Source: Lentzea sp. NBRC 105346
GTDB taxonomy: Bacteria; Actinomycetota; Actinomycetes; Mycobacteriales; Pseudonocardiaceae
Length of the DNA: 64,000 nucleotides
Assembly (NCBI RefSeq): GCF_030269605.1
Contig: NZ_BSTQ01000011.1
Location: 186,001-250,000 of the forward strand
Direction: 5' to 3'
Position numbers and translations under genes: made by a program. The notes beneath the pieces were generated by a model that was not told the origin of the DNA, ran no database searches, and was given only the letters and a program-made list of their open reading frames with translations. Shown here piece after piece: positions 63,096 to 64,000 of the stretch (the stretch's first letter is position 1; each line of letters begins with the position of its first letter).

Positions 63096-63938
63096 TCAGT
63101 CCAGCAGTAGCTTGCCAAGACGGCGCGCCGCCACCACGACCCCCACAGCAGCCATGATGGCGAAGTACGCGACGTGGCCGAGCATGGACCAGCCGACTAC
63201 GCCCGTCGTCAGGCCGCGCATGAGTTCGATGGCGTGGTAGAGCGGCGTCCAGCTGACCACGGTGCCCACCACGGACGGGTAGACCGACAGCGGGTAGAAC
63301 GTGGTGGAGAACAGGAACAGCGGCATGATCGCCAGCTGCACCAGGTCGAAGTCCTGCCACGAGCGCATGAACGTGGTCGCCGCCATGCCGACCGCGGCGA
63401 ACGCGAAGGCGACCAGTAGGGCAACGGGGAGCGCTAGCAGCGCCCACGGCGAGGTGATGAGGCCCATGCCCAGCATCACGGCCAGGAAGCCCGCCGAGTA
63501 CAGGCCGCCGCGCAGCAGGGCCCACGCGATCTCGCCGATCGCGATGTCCAGCGGGCCCAGCGGCGTGGCCAGCATGGCGTCGTAGAGCTTGGCGTACTTG
63601 AACTTGAAGAAGACGTTGAACGTCGCGTCGTACACGGCGCCGTTCATCGCGGAGGCGGCGAGCAGTGCGGGGGCGACGAAAGCCGCGTAGGTGATCGGGT
63701 GGCCGCCTGGGCCGATCACGTTGGGCACCATCTGGCCGAAGCCCAGGCCCAGCGAGAACAGGAACAGCACGGGTTCGACCGCGCCGGAGAACAGCACGAA
63801 CCACGCGCGGCGGTTCACCAGGGCGGCGCGTTCGACCAGCTTGCTCGCCCGGCCCGCGTACAGGCCCGGCGGGATGACCCGCCACAGCAGGCCGTTGCTG
63901 GTGCGGGCGGCGTCGGTGCGTTCGATGGTCTGCGTCAT
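63096..63938 (-). CDS. ABC-2 type transporter permease
   Basis: 280 residues, six membrane helices. The pattern is NodJ/DrrB-like: WFVLFSGAVEPVLFLFSLGLG, PALLAASAMNGAVYDATFNV, LYDAMLATPLGPLDIAIGEI (the amphipathic coupling region) and FYPLSVYPSVVGTVVSWTPLYHAIELMRG. Exports a polysaccharide, lipid or drug with an ATPase not in this window. It starts 1 nt after the stop of a second, similar permease (63940-64000), forming a two-permease pair. Confidence 0.9.
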   Translation of the reverse strand: MTQTIERTDAARTSNGLLWRVIPPGLYAGRASKLVERAALVNRRAWFVLFSGAVEPVLFLFSLGLGFGQMVPNVIGPGGHPITYAAFVAPALLAASAMNGAVYDATFNVFFKFKYAKLYDAMLATPLGPLDIAIGEIAWALLRGGLYSAGFLAVMLGMGLITSPWALLALPVALLVAFAFAAVGMAATTFMRSWQDFDLVQLAIMPLFLFSTTFYPLSVYPSVVGTVVSWTPLYHAIELMRGLTTGVVGWSMLGHVAYFAIMAAVGVVVAARRLGKLLLD

Positions 63939-63939
63939 G

Positions 63940-64000
63940 TCACATCGCCAGCCTGCGGTGGAAGTACTTGCGGGCGAGAACGATGCCGACCGCGGTCAGC
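63940..64000 (-). CDS. ABC-2 permease C-terminus (partial)
   Basis: The last 19 residues of a leftward gene entering from the right edge: LTAVGIVLARKYFHRRLAM. A final membrane helix ending ARKYFHRRL is usual for ABC-2 permeases. The stop is 1 nt before the ATG of the next permease. Confidence 0.7.
   Translation of the reverse strand, partial: LTAVGIVLARKYFHRRLAM

Noticed and set aside
62518..63885. Leftward 455-codon frame over the repeats and permease
   Set aside because: It runs through the tandem array and palindrome and opposes the ABC permease frame; repeats of 31 bp would not keep a protein pattern.

Overview
The window is about 70% GC actinobacterial DNA spanning the chromosomal replication origin. 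Gene content and order (dnaA-oriC-dnaN-gnd-recF-dciA-gyrB-gyrA-DUF3566-tRNA-Ile-tRNA-Ala-cwsA-ppiA-crgA-sortase E-pabA-pknB-pknA-pbpA-rodA-pstP-fhaB-fhaA-tRNA-Leu) match the mycobacterial origin region almost gene for gene. The presence of gnd between dnaN and recF, the type of hypothetical proteins and the codon use suggest a filamentous actinomycete of the Pseudonocardiaceae (Lentzea/Saccharothrix/Amycolatopsis-like); the genus cannot be fixed from sequence alone. The given strand is reversed relative to the usual drawing: dnaA, dnaN and gyrBA read leftward, rpmH-rnpA-yidD-yidC-jag read rightward.

Layout. 1-9.5 kb: accessory surface-polysaccharide genes (a two-domain glycosyltransferase, a polysaccharide pyruvyl transferase, an AlgX/AlgJ-like O-acetylation protein and a UDP-sugar dehydrogenase), interrupted by several very small genes, two of them tandem secreted peptides, and a gamma-glutamyltransferase-like enzyme. 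9.8-14.2 kb: short-chain dehydrogenase, RecB-like nuclease, BCCT osmolyte transporter. 14.3-17.4 kb: a copper-handling operon (membrane protein, YcnI, CopC, CopD), with a 75-bp-period repeat, two DnaA boxes and a parS-like site close by. 17.4-29.2 kb: regulators and metabolic genes, including an XRE regulator, GH1 glucosidase with MFS permease and TetR, an aldolase/lactone-oxidase pair and several oxidoreductases. 29.3-39.1 kb: tRNA-Leu and the seven-gene fhaA-fhaB-pstP-rodA-pbpA-pknA-pknB operon controlling cell-wall growth. 39.1-47.9 kb: pabA, an IdeR-box-controlled fprA, sortase E, crgA, rhomboid-ppiA, cwsA, DoxX and two tRNAs flanking a DLW-39 peptide gene. 47.9-62.3 kb: the replication core. 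62.3-63.1 kb: a gene-free stretch full of repeats. 63.1-64 kb: ABC-2 permeases.

How parts work together. FhaA/FhaB read threonine phosphorylation written by PknA/PknB and erased by PstP to control RodA/PbpA; CrgA and CwsA nearby are divisome/elongasome adaptors. DnaA, DnaN, RecF, DciA and gyrase form the initiation set, and the oriC spacer carries DnaA boxes next to a candidate DnaA-trio unwinding element. The most unusual signals are (1) a perfect 40-bp palindrome after jag whose centre is a perfect parS core and which also has the form of a terminator; (2) loss of the expected rsmG-parA-parB genes at that point, replaced by dispersed repeats, a 31-bp tandem array and a 119-bp nested palindrome; (3) DnaA-box clusters outside oriC; and (4) an apparently leaderless, iron-box-controlled fprA. 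No wholly new multi-gene system was recognised.
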